Source: Salivita marina (GTDB taxonomy: Bacteria; Pseudomonadota; Gammaproteobacteria; Pseudomonadales; Azotimanducaceae). From it: a DNA stretch of 64,000 nt. The stretch spans positions 434,001-498,000 of the forward strand of contig JAYQNS010000004.1 of assembly GCA_038144425.1 (NCBI GenBank), written 5' to 3'. Below the pieces are notes generated by a model. It ran no database searches and was not told where the DNA came from. It saw only the letters and a list, made by a program, of their open reading frames with translations. A program made the translations under genes and the position numbers. Below are positions 16,759-25,316 of this stretch, piece by piece (the stretch's first letter is position 1; every line of letters starts with the position of its first letter).

Positions 16759-17900
16759 CCGTCCTTTCGCCCTATGAGGGGCTGGGGGAAAGGGAGCGGG
16801 CGATCTTCGCCACCGCCGACGCCCTCGCGCGGGGGCCCCTGGCTGAGGCAGAGGCGATGGCTGACGACGCGGAGGGCGAGCGTCACCTTCGAAAGGCGGC
16901 CCAGGCAGAAGGGCTCTTCGATCTCGCCCAGCGCTCCGGGCGAGAAGCGCTGCTCTCCCTCGTTGTGGTGCGCGAACGCCTCGCGGCAACCGGCGGACGG
17001 CGTCGCCACGCGGCCCTCGGCCCAAGCCCCGGGCTTCTTCAGCAAGCCAGCCCAGCGCTCCAGGAACGCTTCGGGCAGCCCGTCATGGCCGGCCTTAAAC
17101 ATCAGGCCTTTGCCTTCACCGATGATCCCCGGGCCCCCGTCACCGCCGAGCCAACGCCCGGCGGCTTTCGCCTCTCCGGGCGTAAAAGCTTTGTGACCGG
17201 AGGCCGGCGCGCTGATCACTTCCTGGTCTACGCCCGCACCCCGGAGGGCCCGCTCATGCTGGTGGTGGAGGCCGAGGCCCCGGGCGTCTCCCGGGACGAT
17301 TTCTTTGAAACCCTTGACGGGGGCCAGCACTGCGCCCTGGCCCTTGACCGGGCCTTTGTCCCCGAGGCCCATTCCCTGGGCACCCCAGGAAAGGGCCAGC
17401 GCCAGGCCTTTGACCAAATCAATCGGACCCGCCTGACCCTAGCGGCTGAAGCCGTAGGCCTCATGGCCTATGCGGTCCAACGCGCCGCCAGCCATCTGCA
17501 GGCCCCGCGCCCCGACGGCACCCGGCTTGCGGATCGGGAAGGCGCCCAGCTGCGCTTCGCCGAGCTTTGGATGGCGGTCTTTACGGCGCGAAGCACGCTC
17601 TATCGGGTCGCCCAGCAGTTTTCCGGTGCTATCCCCAGCATCCCGGCAGGCGCCCCTGCAGGCGCCCTTGCAGCCGCCCCCGAAGCGCTCTCGGCCTTGA
17701 AGGTGCTGGCCAGCGAGACCGCGGAGCAGGTGCTCAGCGGCGCCCTTCAGCTCTGCGGCGCCCAGGCGCTGCGGAGCGATGATCCCCTCACCCGGTGCTA
17801 CCGCGAGGTGCGCAGCTGGCAGTTCGCGGAAGGGGCCTCGGATTTGCTGCGCTTAAGTATTGCCAAGGCCCGGCTCGAGAAAGGCCGGGGCGCGCTCTAG
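16755..17900 (+). CDS. acyl-CoA dehydrogenase-like flavoprotein
   Basis: A 381-residue protein with the acyl-CoA dehydrogenase fold. It has a helical N-terminal part, a middle beta domain with GGFRLSGRKSFVTGGRRADHFLVYA, and a C-terminal helical domain with LCGAQALRSDDPLTRCYREVRSW. The usual late signature (EGTSE, then helix) is replaced by FAEGASDLLRLSIAKARL, and the N-terminal FAD-loop signature is not obvious, so activity may differ from canonical dehydrogenases. The start GTG at 16755 overlaps the preceding TGA. Co-transcription with cmoAB is implied by overlaps, though no functional link is known. Confidence 0.8.
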   Translation: MTVLSPYEGLGERERAIFATADALARGPLAEAEAMADDAEGERHLRKAAQAEGLFDLAQRSGREALLSLVVVRERLAATGGRRRHAALGPSPGLLQQASPALQERFGQPVMAGLKHQAFAFTDDPRAPVTAEPTPGGFRLSGRKSFVTGGRRADHFLVYARTPEGPLMLVVEAEAPGVSRDDFFETLDGGQHCALALDRAFVPEAHSLGTPGKGQRQAFDQINRTRLTLAAEAVGLMAYAVQRAASHLQAPRPDGTRLADREGAQLRFAELWMAVFTARSTLYRVAQQFSGAIPSIPAGAPAGALAAAPEALSALKVLASETAEQVLSGALQLCGAQALRSDDPLTRCYREVRSWQFAEGASDLLRLSIAKARLEKGRGAL

Positions 17901-17903
17901 CCT

Positions 17904-17923
17904 TGCCCCCTAAGCAAGGGGCA
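17904..17923. terminator. weak convergent hairpin
   Basis: TGCCCC and GGGGCA can pair across an 8-base loop between the ends of two converging genes, partly inside the last codons of the leftward gene. There is no T-rich tract on either side, so an intrinsic terminator is uncertain. Confidence 0.25.
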
Positions 17924-18692
17924 GAGAGGGATAGGCGTCGGACCGGGTCCCCGGAATGGGGTGGTTGTCTTGGCGGTGGTAGGTGAACACTACGGAGCGC
18001 TTCACCGTCTGGGTTCGATTTCGCCCCGCCGCATGAAACAGGCGCCCGTGGAAGAACAGCACATCCCCGCGGCGAAGCTCTAGATCCACGGCCGAATTGA
18101 GAAGGGCCTGGTTTTCCTCAAGGTCCTTTCGAAGAAACAGCGCCGCATCGAAACGCCCGCGGTCGATGGTCTGGCCATGGGTACCGGGCAGCACCCTTAG
18201 GCCCCCGTTTTCCTCCCGCTCTTCCCCTAAAGCGAGCCAAACGCTCACCAATTCTGGGCGATCAAAGGACCAATAGCGCACGTCCTGATGCCAGGCCGTG
18301 TCACTGGAAAAGCCGGGATACTTGGTCATGATGCAGTTGTGATGGCTTTGGGCCAGGGCCACGGGACCGCCCAGGAGAATCTCGACGCGCCGCGCCACCG
18401 GCAGAGAAAGGGCCCAGGATCGAAAGCTCGCATCCCGGCTCAGCGCGTTCAAAAGGCGCCGCGGCGTCTTGCCCCCGGGGGCGAGGCGGTCCGCGGGGGC
18501 GCCGGGGTAGGCCACGTCAGCTTCAAATTCCGCGGGGCCGAGCAAAGGGTCTAGGTGCTGATCGACCGTATGCTCCATCGCCGCCAGCAAAGCCGGAGGC
18601 GCAAGACCCCGGACCACGAGATAGCCATGACGGTCGAACCGCTGCCGATCGAGCTCGGCAATAGGGGGATCAAGCGGTGGTTTTGCCTGCAT
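17910..18692 (-). CDS. phytanoyl-CoA dioxygenase (PhyH) family protein
   Basis: A 260-residue Fe(II)/2-oxoglutarate-dependent oxygenase. The metal triad is visible as HQDVRYWSFD (His-x-Asp) and the distal His in LFFHGRLFHAAGRNRT. A following Arg (VKRSVVFTYHRQ) is a candidate 2-oxoglutarate anchor. PhyH relatives hydroxylate branched acyl-CoAs, compatible solutes or natural products. The gene stands alone between converging and diverging neighbours, so the substrate cannot be inferred; acyl-CoA genes nearby make a lipid substrate reasonable. Confidence 0.85.
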   Translation of the reverse strand: MQAKPPLDPPIAELDRQRFDRHGYLVVRGLAPPALLAAMEHTVDQHLDPLLGPAEFEADVAYPGAPADRLAPGGKTPRRLLNALSRDASFRSWALSLPVARRVEILLGGPVALAQSHHNCIMTKYPGFSSDTAWHQDVRYWSFDRPELVSVWLALGEEREENGGLRVLPGTHGQTIDRGRFDAALFLRKDLEENQALLNSAVDLELRRGDVLFFHGRLFHAAGRNRTQTVKRSVVFTYHRQDNHPIPGTRSDAYPSLPLA

Positions 18693-18721
18693 TTGACAAT
18701 CCAGCGCCGGCGAAAGATACC
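18693..18721 (+). promoter_or_regulatory. possible sigma-70 promoter
   Basis: TTGACA at 18693-18698 is a perfect -35 hexamer, followed after 17 bases by GATACC, a weak -10 match (three of six). It points toward the secreted protein gene at 18812. The site abuts the start of the divergent PhyH-type gene. Confidence 0.3.
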
Positions 18722-18811
18722 GGAGACGAAGGCGGCCCGTGCGCCGCCAGCATACGCCAAGGCGGGGTAAAAGGCTTGCACTTCCTAAGGCGCGTGCCCA
18801 CCCTTTTTTTC

Positions 18812-19372
18812 ATGACGCCTTTGATCGCCACCCTCATCGCGCGGTCTTTCCGCATTCTCCCCGCCGTCCCGGCGGTCGCCCTCCTTTGCTTCGCTCCCGG
18901 GAGCCTTGGCGCCCCCCTGCCTAAGCTCCCGCCGGAGGGGCTTCGACTAGGCTTCACCCTGAGCTGTGACTTCGAAACCCAGTGGTGGGAGGCGGTTTTC
19001 TACCCGGAAGACGGAGATACGCTCACGGTGCGCTGGCTCACCCCAAGCCTCTTTTCCGACGAGCCCAAGCAGCGCCCCCGATCCCTTTCTCTCACCCAAC
19101 AGCAAGCCCTCTACGACCACAGCCGGGACCTCCTCGGTGCCGCCAGCCTGAGCTGGCAGGACGACGCCCTGTCCGCCGAGGGGCCATGGCTGGGCCATCG
19201 AACCTTTACCGTTAGCGCCCAACGCCTAGACCACCGCCTGGGCCGCGTGGACCGGCTTGACTACGATATTGACCTTCACCCCGGGCGACCGCTCCCCAAA
19301 GAACTGGGGGCCCTGGCCACCACCCTGAAAGCCATAGACCGCCGGCTCCGATTTTCTCTGGACTGTCGCTAA
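18812..19372 (+). CDS. uncharacterised exported protein
   Basis: A 186-residue protein that I do not assign to a family. The N terminus is a plausible signal peptide: basic LIARSFR, hydrophobic ILPAVPAVALLCFA, then SLGA. The mature part starts with a Cys-containing strand (LSCDFETQWWEAVF) and ends with SLDCR, so the two cysteines could form a disulfide. I chose the ATG at 18812 over upstream in-frame starts because it places the signal peptide at the N terminus. No clear ribosome binding site is seen. Codon use looks like its neighbours. Confidence 0.6.
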   Translation: MTPLIATLIARSFRILPAVPAVALLCFAPGSLGAPLPKLPPEGLRLGFTLSCDFETQWWEAVFYPEDGDTLTVRWLTPSLFSDEPKQRPRSLSLTQQQALYDHSRDLLGAASLSWQDDALSAEGPWLGHRTFTVSAQRLDHRLGRVDRLDYDIDLHPGRPLPKELGALATTLKAIDRRLRFSLDCR

Positions 19373-19443
19373 AACCCCTTGGGGGTCCTCCAGGAGAGGC
19401 GTAAGCTTTTCATCTACCCTAGCCTTGGACTAACCCGCACACC

Positions 19444-19992
19444 ATGAGCCCGTTCTTTGCCAGGCCACTTCTTACCGCCGGAGTCCTTGCCTTCAGCGCA
19501 CCCCTCTGGGCCGGCGCAGAAACAGTACTCGGGGTGAGCAATGCGCAACGCTGCTTCGAAGGCGCCCTGGCTGGGCAAAGCACTCTCAGCACCATCGAGC
19601 TCTGCAGCAAAGCGCTCAGTATGGAAAACCTTTCGGAAAAAGATCGGGCGGCTACTTTCACCAACCGCGGCATTCTCTATGGACAAAGCGGCCGCGCCGA
19701 TCGTGCCCTCGGTGACTTCGGCCGCGCCCTCGAGCTCAGCCCCGGTCTCATCCACACCCTGATCAATCGCGGGAACCTCTTCGTCCGCCTAAAGCGTTTC
19801 ACGGAAGCCATGGCCGACTACGACCAAGCCCTCTTCTACTCCGAAGGGCGGAACGCTTTGGTGTACTTCAACCGCTCCCTTGCCCTGGAACAGCTTGGGA
19901 GGAAAAAAGCAGCCCGGGAGGATCTCCTCAAGGCCGTGCAGCTGGAACCGGAAAACATCCGATTCCGGGAAGCCCTCGCCGCGTTTAAATAA
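19444..19992 (+). CDS. exported tetratricopeptide-repeat protein
   Basis: A 182-residue protein with a signal peptide (LLTAGVLAFSAPLWAGAE) and about three TPR units. These are visible as AATFTNRGILYGQSGRADRA, LINRGNLFVRLKRFTEAMAD and VYFNRSLALEQLGRKKAARE. TPRs are protein-protein interaction scaffolds; the partner is unknown. Cysteines in AQRCFEGAL and IELCSKALS may form a disulfide in the periplasm. It converges with the transporter gene at 20003. Confidence 0.82.
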   Translation: MSPFFARPLLTAGVLAFSAPLWAGAETVLGVSNAQRCFEGALAGQSTLSTIELCSKALSMENLSEKDRAATFTNRGILYGQSGRADRALGDFGRALELSPGLIHTLINRGNLFVRLKRFTEAMADYDQALFYSEGRNALVYFNRSLALEQLGRKKAAREDLLKAVQLEPENIRFREALAAFK

Positions 19993-20002
19993 CGCCGCTC
20001 CC

Positions 20003-21295
20003 CTAGGCTTCGGCCCGGGCCCGATCCTTCGGGAAGTGCACGCCGGCCCGCCAGTAATGGAAGGCCGCCCAGAAGTTCGCGAACGTGCACAGGAAGAGCG
20101 CCCAGCGCAGGGATTCGTCGCCATAATTCGGCGCTAGCCAATCGGAAAGGATCCCCACCACGGAGGGCCCACAGGCTAGGCCAATCATGTTCAGCACAAA
20201 TAACAGGATCGCCGCCGCCACGGAACGCATGCGCACGCCCACTAGGGTTTGGGTTTGAGCAAAGGTGGTGGCCTGATAGAAGTTGCCGAGCATCACGGGA
20301 ATGACGAGGAGCAGCAGAGCAGACCCTGCGCTTTGCACCATGAAAGCGGCCAGGGCGAAGGGGATCAAGATTAGCAGCCCAACGGACACCACCCACAGAT
20401 ACCAGCGCGGATCCCGGGCCCCAAAGTGGTCCGCAAGGCGGCCCCCGAGCGCAATCCCAATGCCCCCGGGAATCCCGAAAATCAGGCCCAGGTAGGTGCC
20501 CAGCTCCCCAGAGCTCATACCATGGCTGCGCGTGAAGAAAGCCGCGGCAAAGGTAATAAGGCCGTAGCCAACAAACGCGGTCACGCCCCCGCCAATAGCC
20601 ATATGGATGAAGGACCGGCGCGCCAGCAAATAGGCAATCACCTCCTTTACCGGGGGTTGGACGGCGGGCGGCGCATCGGCTGCCGGCTGGATGGTCTCGG
20701 ACATGCCCCGGGGCGGCTCCTTCACAGTAAAGCGAACCAGAACGGCCAGCAGAAGACCGGGAACGCCCACCACCACGAAGGCCCAACGCCAACCGAAGAA
20801 TTCCTCCATCCAGCCCCCGACGAAGAAGCCAAAGAGGACGCCGAAGGGAATGCCAAGGGCATAGATGCCCAGCGCCGTCGCGCGACGCTCAGGCGGATAG
20901 TAATCGGCCAACATGGAATGAGACGGAGGGCTGCACCCTGCCTCCCCCACCCCCACCCCAATGCGGAATAGGAGAAGCTGGATAAAGTTCTGAGCGAAGC
21001 CCTGAAGCGCCGTAAATAGACTCCAGACCGCGAGCGCTGCCGCGATCAGGTTCCGCCGGTTCGTCCGATCGGCAATACGGGCGATGGGGATGCCCATGAA
21101 GGTGTAGAAGACGGCGAAGGCTAGGCCCGTGAGCAAGCCCATGGCCGTATCGCTCACTCCCAGATCCCGCTTAATGGGCTCCACGAGGATCCCGAGGATC
21201 TGGCGATCAATGAAATTGAAGGTGTAGGTCACCACCAACACCCCCAGCACATAGCGCCGAGTGGCGTCGGAAAAGGTCTCGCCGACCTGCTTCAT
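20003..21295 (-). CDS. MFS transporter
   Basis: A 430-residue major facilitator with about 12 hydrophobic segments. The first loop carries GLAFAVFYTFMGIPIARIADRT, matching the conserved loop 2-3 motif, and helix 5 has GVGVGEAGCSPPSHSMLADY, typical of spinster-like and aromatic-acid transporters. A long charged central loop (KEPPRGMSETIQPAAD) separates the halves. The substrate is unknown; the adjacent coniferyl aldehyde dehydrogenase, in the same direction, makes an aromatic or lipid compound plausible. GGGGAGA lies upstream of the ATG. Confidence 0.9.
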   Translation of the reverse strand: MKQVGETFSDATRRYVLGVLVVTYTFNFIDRQILGILVEPIKRDLGVSDTAMGLLTGLAFAVFYTFMGIPIARIADRTNRRNLIAAALAVWSLFTALQGFAQNFIQLLLFRIGVGVGEAGCSPPSHSMLADYYPPERRATALGIYALGIPFGVLFGFFVGGWMEEFFGWRWAFVVVGVPGLLLAVLVRFTVKEPPRGMSETIQPAADAPPAVQPPVKEVIAYLLARRSFIHMAIGGGVTAFVGYGLITFAAAFFTRSHGMSSGELGTYLGLIFGIPGGIGIALGGRLADHFGARDPRWYLWVVSVGLLILIPFALAAFMVQSAGSALLLLVIPVMLGNFYQATTFAQTQTLVGVRMRSVAAAILLFVLNMIGLACGPSVVGILSDWLAPNYGDESLRWALFLCTFANFWAAFHYWRAGVHFPKDRARAEA

Positions 21296-21356
21296 GCATA
21301 TCTCCCCAAGCAGGCGGAGGCAGGCCCCGCCGAAATATCGTTTTCTTATGGATGTC

Positions 21357-22796
21357 CTAGGGCTTTAGCTGCCCCTTCAAAAGACGCAGGAACTTGTCTC
21401 CCCAAGGCGGCGCCAGCCCCAAGCTGTGCATATCAAGCCGGCTTTGCCGGTAAATGGATTTGCCGTGGCTGAAGGTCTTAAAGCCCTCGTAGCCGTGATA
21501 AGCCCCCATGCCGCTGGGCCCCACCCCCCCAAAGGGAAGGTCCTCCTGGGACACGTGCATGATAACGTCGTTCAGAGTCACGCCCCCGGAGGTGGTGCGA
21601 TCCAGCAGCGCCCGCTCCTCCTCAGCCGTCTCGCCAAAATAGTACAAACCAAGGGGCCGGGGGTGGGCATTCACGTAGTCAATTGTTTCATCGAAGGCGC
21701 GATAGGTCTTCACGGGCAGCAGGGGGCCAAAGATCTCCTCCTGCATCACCGCCATGTCCTCCGTGGGATTCAGGATCAGGTGCGGGGCAATCTTATGGTG
21801 GGGCTGCTGCCGGAAGTCTTCCCCTGCGGGATTGATCTCGAGCACCGTCGCGCCCTTCTCTCGCGCATCCTCAAGGTAGCCCTGAAGCCGGTCAAAGTGG
21901 CGCTGATTCACGATGGAGGTGTAATCAGGATTGTCCAGCAGCGTGGGATAGAGCCTGCCCACGGCGGCGGTGCTCGCCTCCACGAAGGCATCCACCTGCC
22001 CCTCGGGCACCATGACGTAGTCCGGGGCCAGGCAGATCTGCCCCGCATTTAGAGTCTTGCCCATCATCAGGCGCCGCGTGGCCTGCTCAAGCTTCGCACT
22101 ATCGGAGAGCACCACGGGGGATTTCCCCCCGAGCTCCAGAGTCACGGGAACGAGGTTATTCGCAGCAGCCCGCATGACGTGCCGGGCCACATTGGTTGCA
22201 CCGGTGAAGAGCAAATGGTCGAAAGGCAGGCCTGCGAAGGCCGCCCCGGCTTCCGGCCCGCCCTGCACCACGGCAATCTCCGTGGCATCGAATTGCTGCG
22301 CAAAGGCACGGGCCATAAGCGCCGAGGTCTGGGGCGTAAATTCTGACGGCTTGATCATCACCCGATTACCCGCCGCCAAAATGCCCGCCAGGGGCGAAAA
22401 GGTGAGCTGAATGGGGAAATTCCAGGGGCTGATCACCCCCACCACGCCCAGGGGCTGGTATTCGATCCGAGCCTTCGCCCCGAAGAGGCCGAAGGGCATG
22501 CTGGCCTTGCGGCGCTCCGGGCGCATCCAACGCGCCACGCGTTTCTGCGCAGCCTTCAGGGGCTCGAGGCTGCTGGCAATGTCCGTAAACAGCGATTGGT
22601 GCAGGGAGCGATGGCCAAAATCCTCCCGCAGGGCCTCGCAAAAATCGTCGGCGTTATCCAGCAAAACGGTGACGGCGCGACGGAGCCGATCCTTTCGGAG
22701 CGCTAGGCTCACTGGAGCGTCGGCAAGGGCCGCAGCCCGCTGCGCTTCAAGCAGCGCCAGCATCTCTTCGCGAGAGCATTCAACAGTCGTGGTCAT
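21357..22796 (-). CDS. calB: coniferyl aldehyde dehydrogenase
   Basis: A 479-residue NAD(P)-dependent aldehyde dehydrogenase. The catalytic Glu is in VTLELGGKSPVVL and the catalytic Cys in NAGQICLAPDYVMVPEGQ. The cofactor-binding segment is VVGVISPWNFPIQLTFSPL. The QICLAPDY context and the C-terminal hydrophobic tail (LGLAPPWGDKFLRLL) are typical of the coniferyl/long-chain aldehyde dehydrogenase subgroup. It oxidises aldehydes from phenylpropanoid or fatty-alcohol degradation to acids. GGAGGG precedes the ATG. It is probably transcribed with the downstream transporter. Confidence 0.85.
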   Translation of the reverse strand: MTTTVECSREEMLALLEAQRAAALADAPVSLALRKDRLRRAVTVLLDNADDFCEALREDFGHRSLHQSLFTDIASSLEPLKAAQKRVARWMRPERRKASMPFGLFGAKARIEYQPLGVVGVISPWNFPIQLTFSPLAGILAAGNRVMIKPSEFTPQTSALMARAFAQQFDATEIAVVQGGPEAGAAFAGLPFDHLLFTGATNVARHVMRAAANNLVPVTLELGGKSPVVLSDSAKLEQATRRLMMGKTLNAGQICLAPDYVMVPEGQVDAFVEASTAAVGRLYPTLLDNPDYTSIVNQRHFDRLQGYLEDAREKGATVLEINPAGEDFRQQPHHKIAPHLILNPTEDMAVMQEEIFGPLLPVKTYRAFDETIDYVNAHPRPLGLYYFGETAEEERALLDRTTSGGVTLNDVIMHVSQEDLPFGGVGPSGMGAYHGYEGFKTFSHGKSIYRQSRLDMHSLGLAPPWGDKFLRLLKGQLKP

Positions 22797-22865
22797 GGGT
22801 TTCCCTCCAACGCCCGATGCTGGAGTCTACCTCAGGCCACCCTGAGGTCCATGCCCGAAAGCCGG

Positions 22866-23078
22866 CTAACCCTGGCCGCGGGTGCGGGTGCGGTTCGGCG
22901 CCCCTTCGCGCTCGATAAACTCAATGATTCTGCCGGCCACATTGAGGCCCGTGGCCGCTTCGATGCCGCGGAGCCCCGGGGAGCTATTCACCTCCAGCAC
23001 AAGCGGGCCGTGGTTCGAGCGCAGAATATCCACTCCCGCTAGCCCGCCACGGAACGCTCCGCCGCCCGGCGCGTCGTC
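22866..23078 (-). pseudogene. rimK: remnant of a RimK-like ATP-grasp ligase (C-terminal fragment)
   Basis: The reverse strand encodes AGVDILRSNHGPLVLEVNSS, then PGLRGIEAATGLNVAGRIIE, an unmistakable C-terminal end of RimK-type glutamate ligases (metal-binding E and N in LEVNSSPG). The stop is at 22866. There is no start codon and no ATP-grasp N-terminal domain; roughly 230 residues are missing. Just upstream, a different frame reads DVVETTRRAAERS, which resembles the preceding RimK segment, so a frameshift probably lies near 23050. The fragment follows directly after the methyltransferase stop. Confidence 0.75.
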
Positions 23079-23810
23079 TCAACCACGTCGCCAGGCCTCC
23101 ACGGCAAGGCGTCGCGGCGGAAGCGCCTGGCGCCCCCAGCGCGGTGCGAGGCGATAGGCGAGGCCCGCGCGACGAAGGGCCTGCTCGAGCTGAGCCACCG
23201 TGGGCATCACCACTTCATGAACCTCATGCTGTCGCATCCAGCTTTTTCCCCGGCGCAAAAAGGTGGTGATCTCTCGCCGTCCCCGCCCCCGCCGCTCGGA
23301 AAAACGATGGGCCACCAGCCAGTGCTCATCTTCTCGCCAGCCCGCCCCTGCCAGGGGCTCCGGCCCCTGCACCATGAGGTCAAACAGCAGCACCCCGCCG
23401 GGGGCCAGGAGAGATCCCAGCCGGGCCAGCTTCTCTGACCAGGGCTCGAAGGCGCCGTAGGGAGCGCAGTAGTTCAGCACCTCACCAATCGCGAAGATCG
23501 CGGCCCAGGGCCCCTTCGGCGCAGCCTCCGCCGTCCCGGCGCGCAGGGGCAGCGCCCCATAACGCGCCCGAGCCAGGCGTCGAAACGCCGGTGAAGGCTC
23601 CAACCCTTGAGCCTCATAGCCCGCCGCGAGCAGCGCAGCGAGCACGCCCCCGGCCCCGCTGCCCAGCTCAAGCAGGGGCCCCGGCGGCGCCTTCTTCAGC
23701 CGGGCAAGTAGCGCCGGCAGGGCCCTGAGCGCCGCCTCCTCAAACCCTTCGGCGTGCACTCGAGCTAGAGCCTCGCCGTAGAGCGGCGCTGCGCTAGGCA
23801 AGGGTGTCAT
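23079..23810 (-). CDS. SAM-dependent methyltransferase
   Basis: A 243-residue class I methyltransferase. SAM motif I is LLELGSGAGGVLAALLAAGY; motif II region is GLEPSPAFRRLARARYG and the post-motif APGGVLLFDLMVQGPE is present. The substrate is unknown. It overlaps the enoyl-CoA hydratase gene by 17 bases at its start, suggesting coupling. Its last codons abut the RimK remnant and may have been joined there by the deletion that removed most of that gene, so the natural C terminus could differ. Confidence 0.82.
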   Translation of the reverse strand: MTPLPSAAPLYGEALARVHAEGFEEAALRALPALLARLKKAPPGPLLELGSGAGGVLAALLAAGYEAQGLEPSPAFRRLARARYGALPLRAGTAEAAPKGPWAAIFAIGEVLNYCAPYGAFEPWSEKLARLGSLLAPGGVLLFDLMVQGPEPLAGAGWREDEHWLVAHRFSERRGRGRREITTFLRRGKSWMRQHEVHEVVMPTVAQLEQALRRAGLAYRLAPRWGRQALPPRRLAVEAWRRG

Positions 23811-24654
23811 CCCCCTGCCCTAGGGTCCCCGCGAGCGTTCCGACCTCAAGCTCCCCGGCCGCCGTTTGCCCCCCACGGGCGAGAAAGCGCGTCATGTTTC
23901 GGGGCGCCTCTTCCGTGGCGAGGAGGGTTTGGAAGAGATAGGCCTCCTCCGCCAGCCCCTCCGCCAGGGGTCGCTCAGCCGCATCCACGGCTGCCTTCGC
24001 GGCCGCAATGGCCGGCGCTGGGAAGCTCGCGATGCGCCGGGCAAGGCGTTCCACAAAGGGGCCAATCTCATCGGCCGGCAGGGCCCGATTGAGATAGCCC
24101 CAGGCTTCCGCCGTTTCCGCATCGAGATCATCGCCGCCCAGAATCACCTCCAGGGCTCGGCCTCGGCCAAGCAACCGCGGCAAGCGCTGCGTGCCTGTGC
24201 CGCCGGGAATGATGCCGAGGGGCACTTCCATCTGACAGATACGGGTCTTCCCCCGTACCCCAAAGCGCATATCGAAGGAGGAGACCAGTTCGCTGCCTCC
24301 GCCCCCCACTCGGCCCTCGATTTGGGCAATGGTGGCCTTGCCCATGGTCCGGAAGGTCTCGCACATGCGGTGGAAATCGTTTGCGGGCCCTTCCGCCGGA
24401 TCAGAGCGCGACGGCGTCGGGTTGCGCGGCATCTCAAGGATTGCCGCCACATCGAAATGGGCAATAAAGAAGTCGGGGTTCGCGCTTTTCAGCACCACCA
24501 CCCGCACCGCATCGTCCTGGCTCACCGCTTCCGCAAAGCGCGCCAGCTCTCCGAACAGTTCTAGAGAAAAAAGATTAATCGGCGGCGAAGCGATGACCGC
24601 CGTGCACACCTTGTCTGCCGTGCTGACCTGAAGATGTTCGTAGGAATCGCCCAT
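23794..24654 (-). CDS. enoyl-CoA hydratase/isomerase family protein
   Basis: A 286-residue crotonase-fold protein. The oxyanion-hole segments are FFIAHFDVAAILEM and IEGRVGGGGSELVSSFDMRF, followed by VPLGIIPGGTGTQRLPRLLG, matching the family signature. A Glu in QMEVPLG occupies the region of a catalytic residue, but whether it hydrates, isomerises or hydrolyses is not certain. GGGGAGAGGGCC precedes the ATG. It belongs with the surrounding acyl-CoA genes. Confidence 0.88.
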   Translation of the reverse strand: MGDSYEHLQVSTADKVCTAVIASPPINLFSLELFGELARFAEAVSQDDAVRVVVLKSANPDFFIAHFDVAAILEMPRNPTPSRSDPAEGPANDFHRMCETFRTMGKATIAQIEGRVGGGGSELVSSFDMRFGVRGKTRICQMEVPLGIIPGGTGTQRLPRLLGRGRALEVILGGDDLDAETAEAWGYLNRALPADEIGPFVERLARRIASFPAPAIAAAKAAVDAAERPLAEGLAEEAYLFQTLLATEEAPRNMTRFLARGGQTAAGELEVGTLAGTLGQGDDTLA

Positions 24655-24721
24655 GGCCCTCTCCCCGTGCCGTCCTTCTCTTTATTCCTCTGGGAAGCTT
24701 GCCTCACCCGCCGGGCGGGGG

Positions 24722-25273
24722 CTAGATGCGCTTGGCCAGGGCGGCGCCGAGGGCGGAGCCCTTAAACACCAACGCTGTCCAGGGCCCGCCGGCAGGAGCA
24801 GGCCCCTTCTCCCGGGCCTCATCCCGGTGAGCGCATTCATCGGCGCGGAACTGCGCCAGCACCGCCGCCAGCGCCTCGAAGGCGGGCTGCCCCGCCAGCG
24901 CCCCCAGCTGATCGCCGTAGTGATGGTCCACGAACGCTTCCACCGCTGCGATAGTTCGGTACACGGCCGCCGGGGACAGGAGCGCCGGCAAACATCCCAG
25001 CCCAAAACCCATGACCCGCCACAGCGGGGCCAGACGCGTTTTGCCCGCGGAAGGCAAGCCAGCTTCGAAAAAGGCCAGGTGCGCGGCTTCCGTGCGCCCG
25101 TGTTCTTCAGCGAAGGCCCGAAGGGCCGGATCCCGAGTGACCGCCAGCACGCCCCGGTAGATCCACACGGCGCCAAGCTCCCCGGCGTGATTGGAGCGCA
25201 TCTCGCGCTTTAAGGCGCGGGACAGGCTCGGGAATGCGGCTGTGAGCACAGCGGGATCGGGCACGGACACCAT
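24722..25273 (-). CDS. coq7: Coq7-type demethoxyubiquinone hydroxylase
   Basis: A 183-residue di-iron carboxylate protein. Metal-ligand motifs are REMRSNHAGELGAVWIYRG, EEHGRTEAAHLAFFE, VEAFVDHHYGDQL and FRADECAHRDEA, the two Glu-x-x-His pairs and extra Glu residues of Coq7. The final step before the last methylation of ubiquinone is 5-demethoxyubiquinone hydroxylation at the membrane. It is shorter than pseudomonad Coq7 proteins (about 215). It sits downstream of a chorismate mutase and P450 in the same direction. A role outside ubiquinone synthesis is possible. Confidence 0.85.
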   Translation of the reverse strand: MVSVPDPAVLTAAFPSLSRALKREMRSNHAGELGAVWIYRGVLAVTRDPALRAFAEEHGRTEAAHLAFFEAGLPSAGKTRLAPLWRVMGFGLGCLPALLSPAAVYRTIAAVEAFVDHHYGDQLGALAGQPAFEALAAVLAQFRADECAHRDEAREKGPAPAGGPWTALVFKGSALGAALAKRI

Positions 25274-25316
25274 GACAGAGACTCCAACGCGTTAGGCCCG
25301 TGCAAAAAAATTAAAG

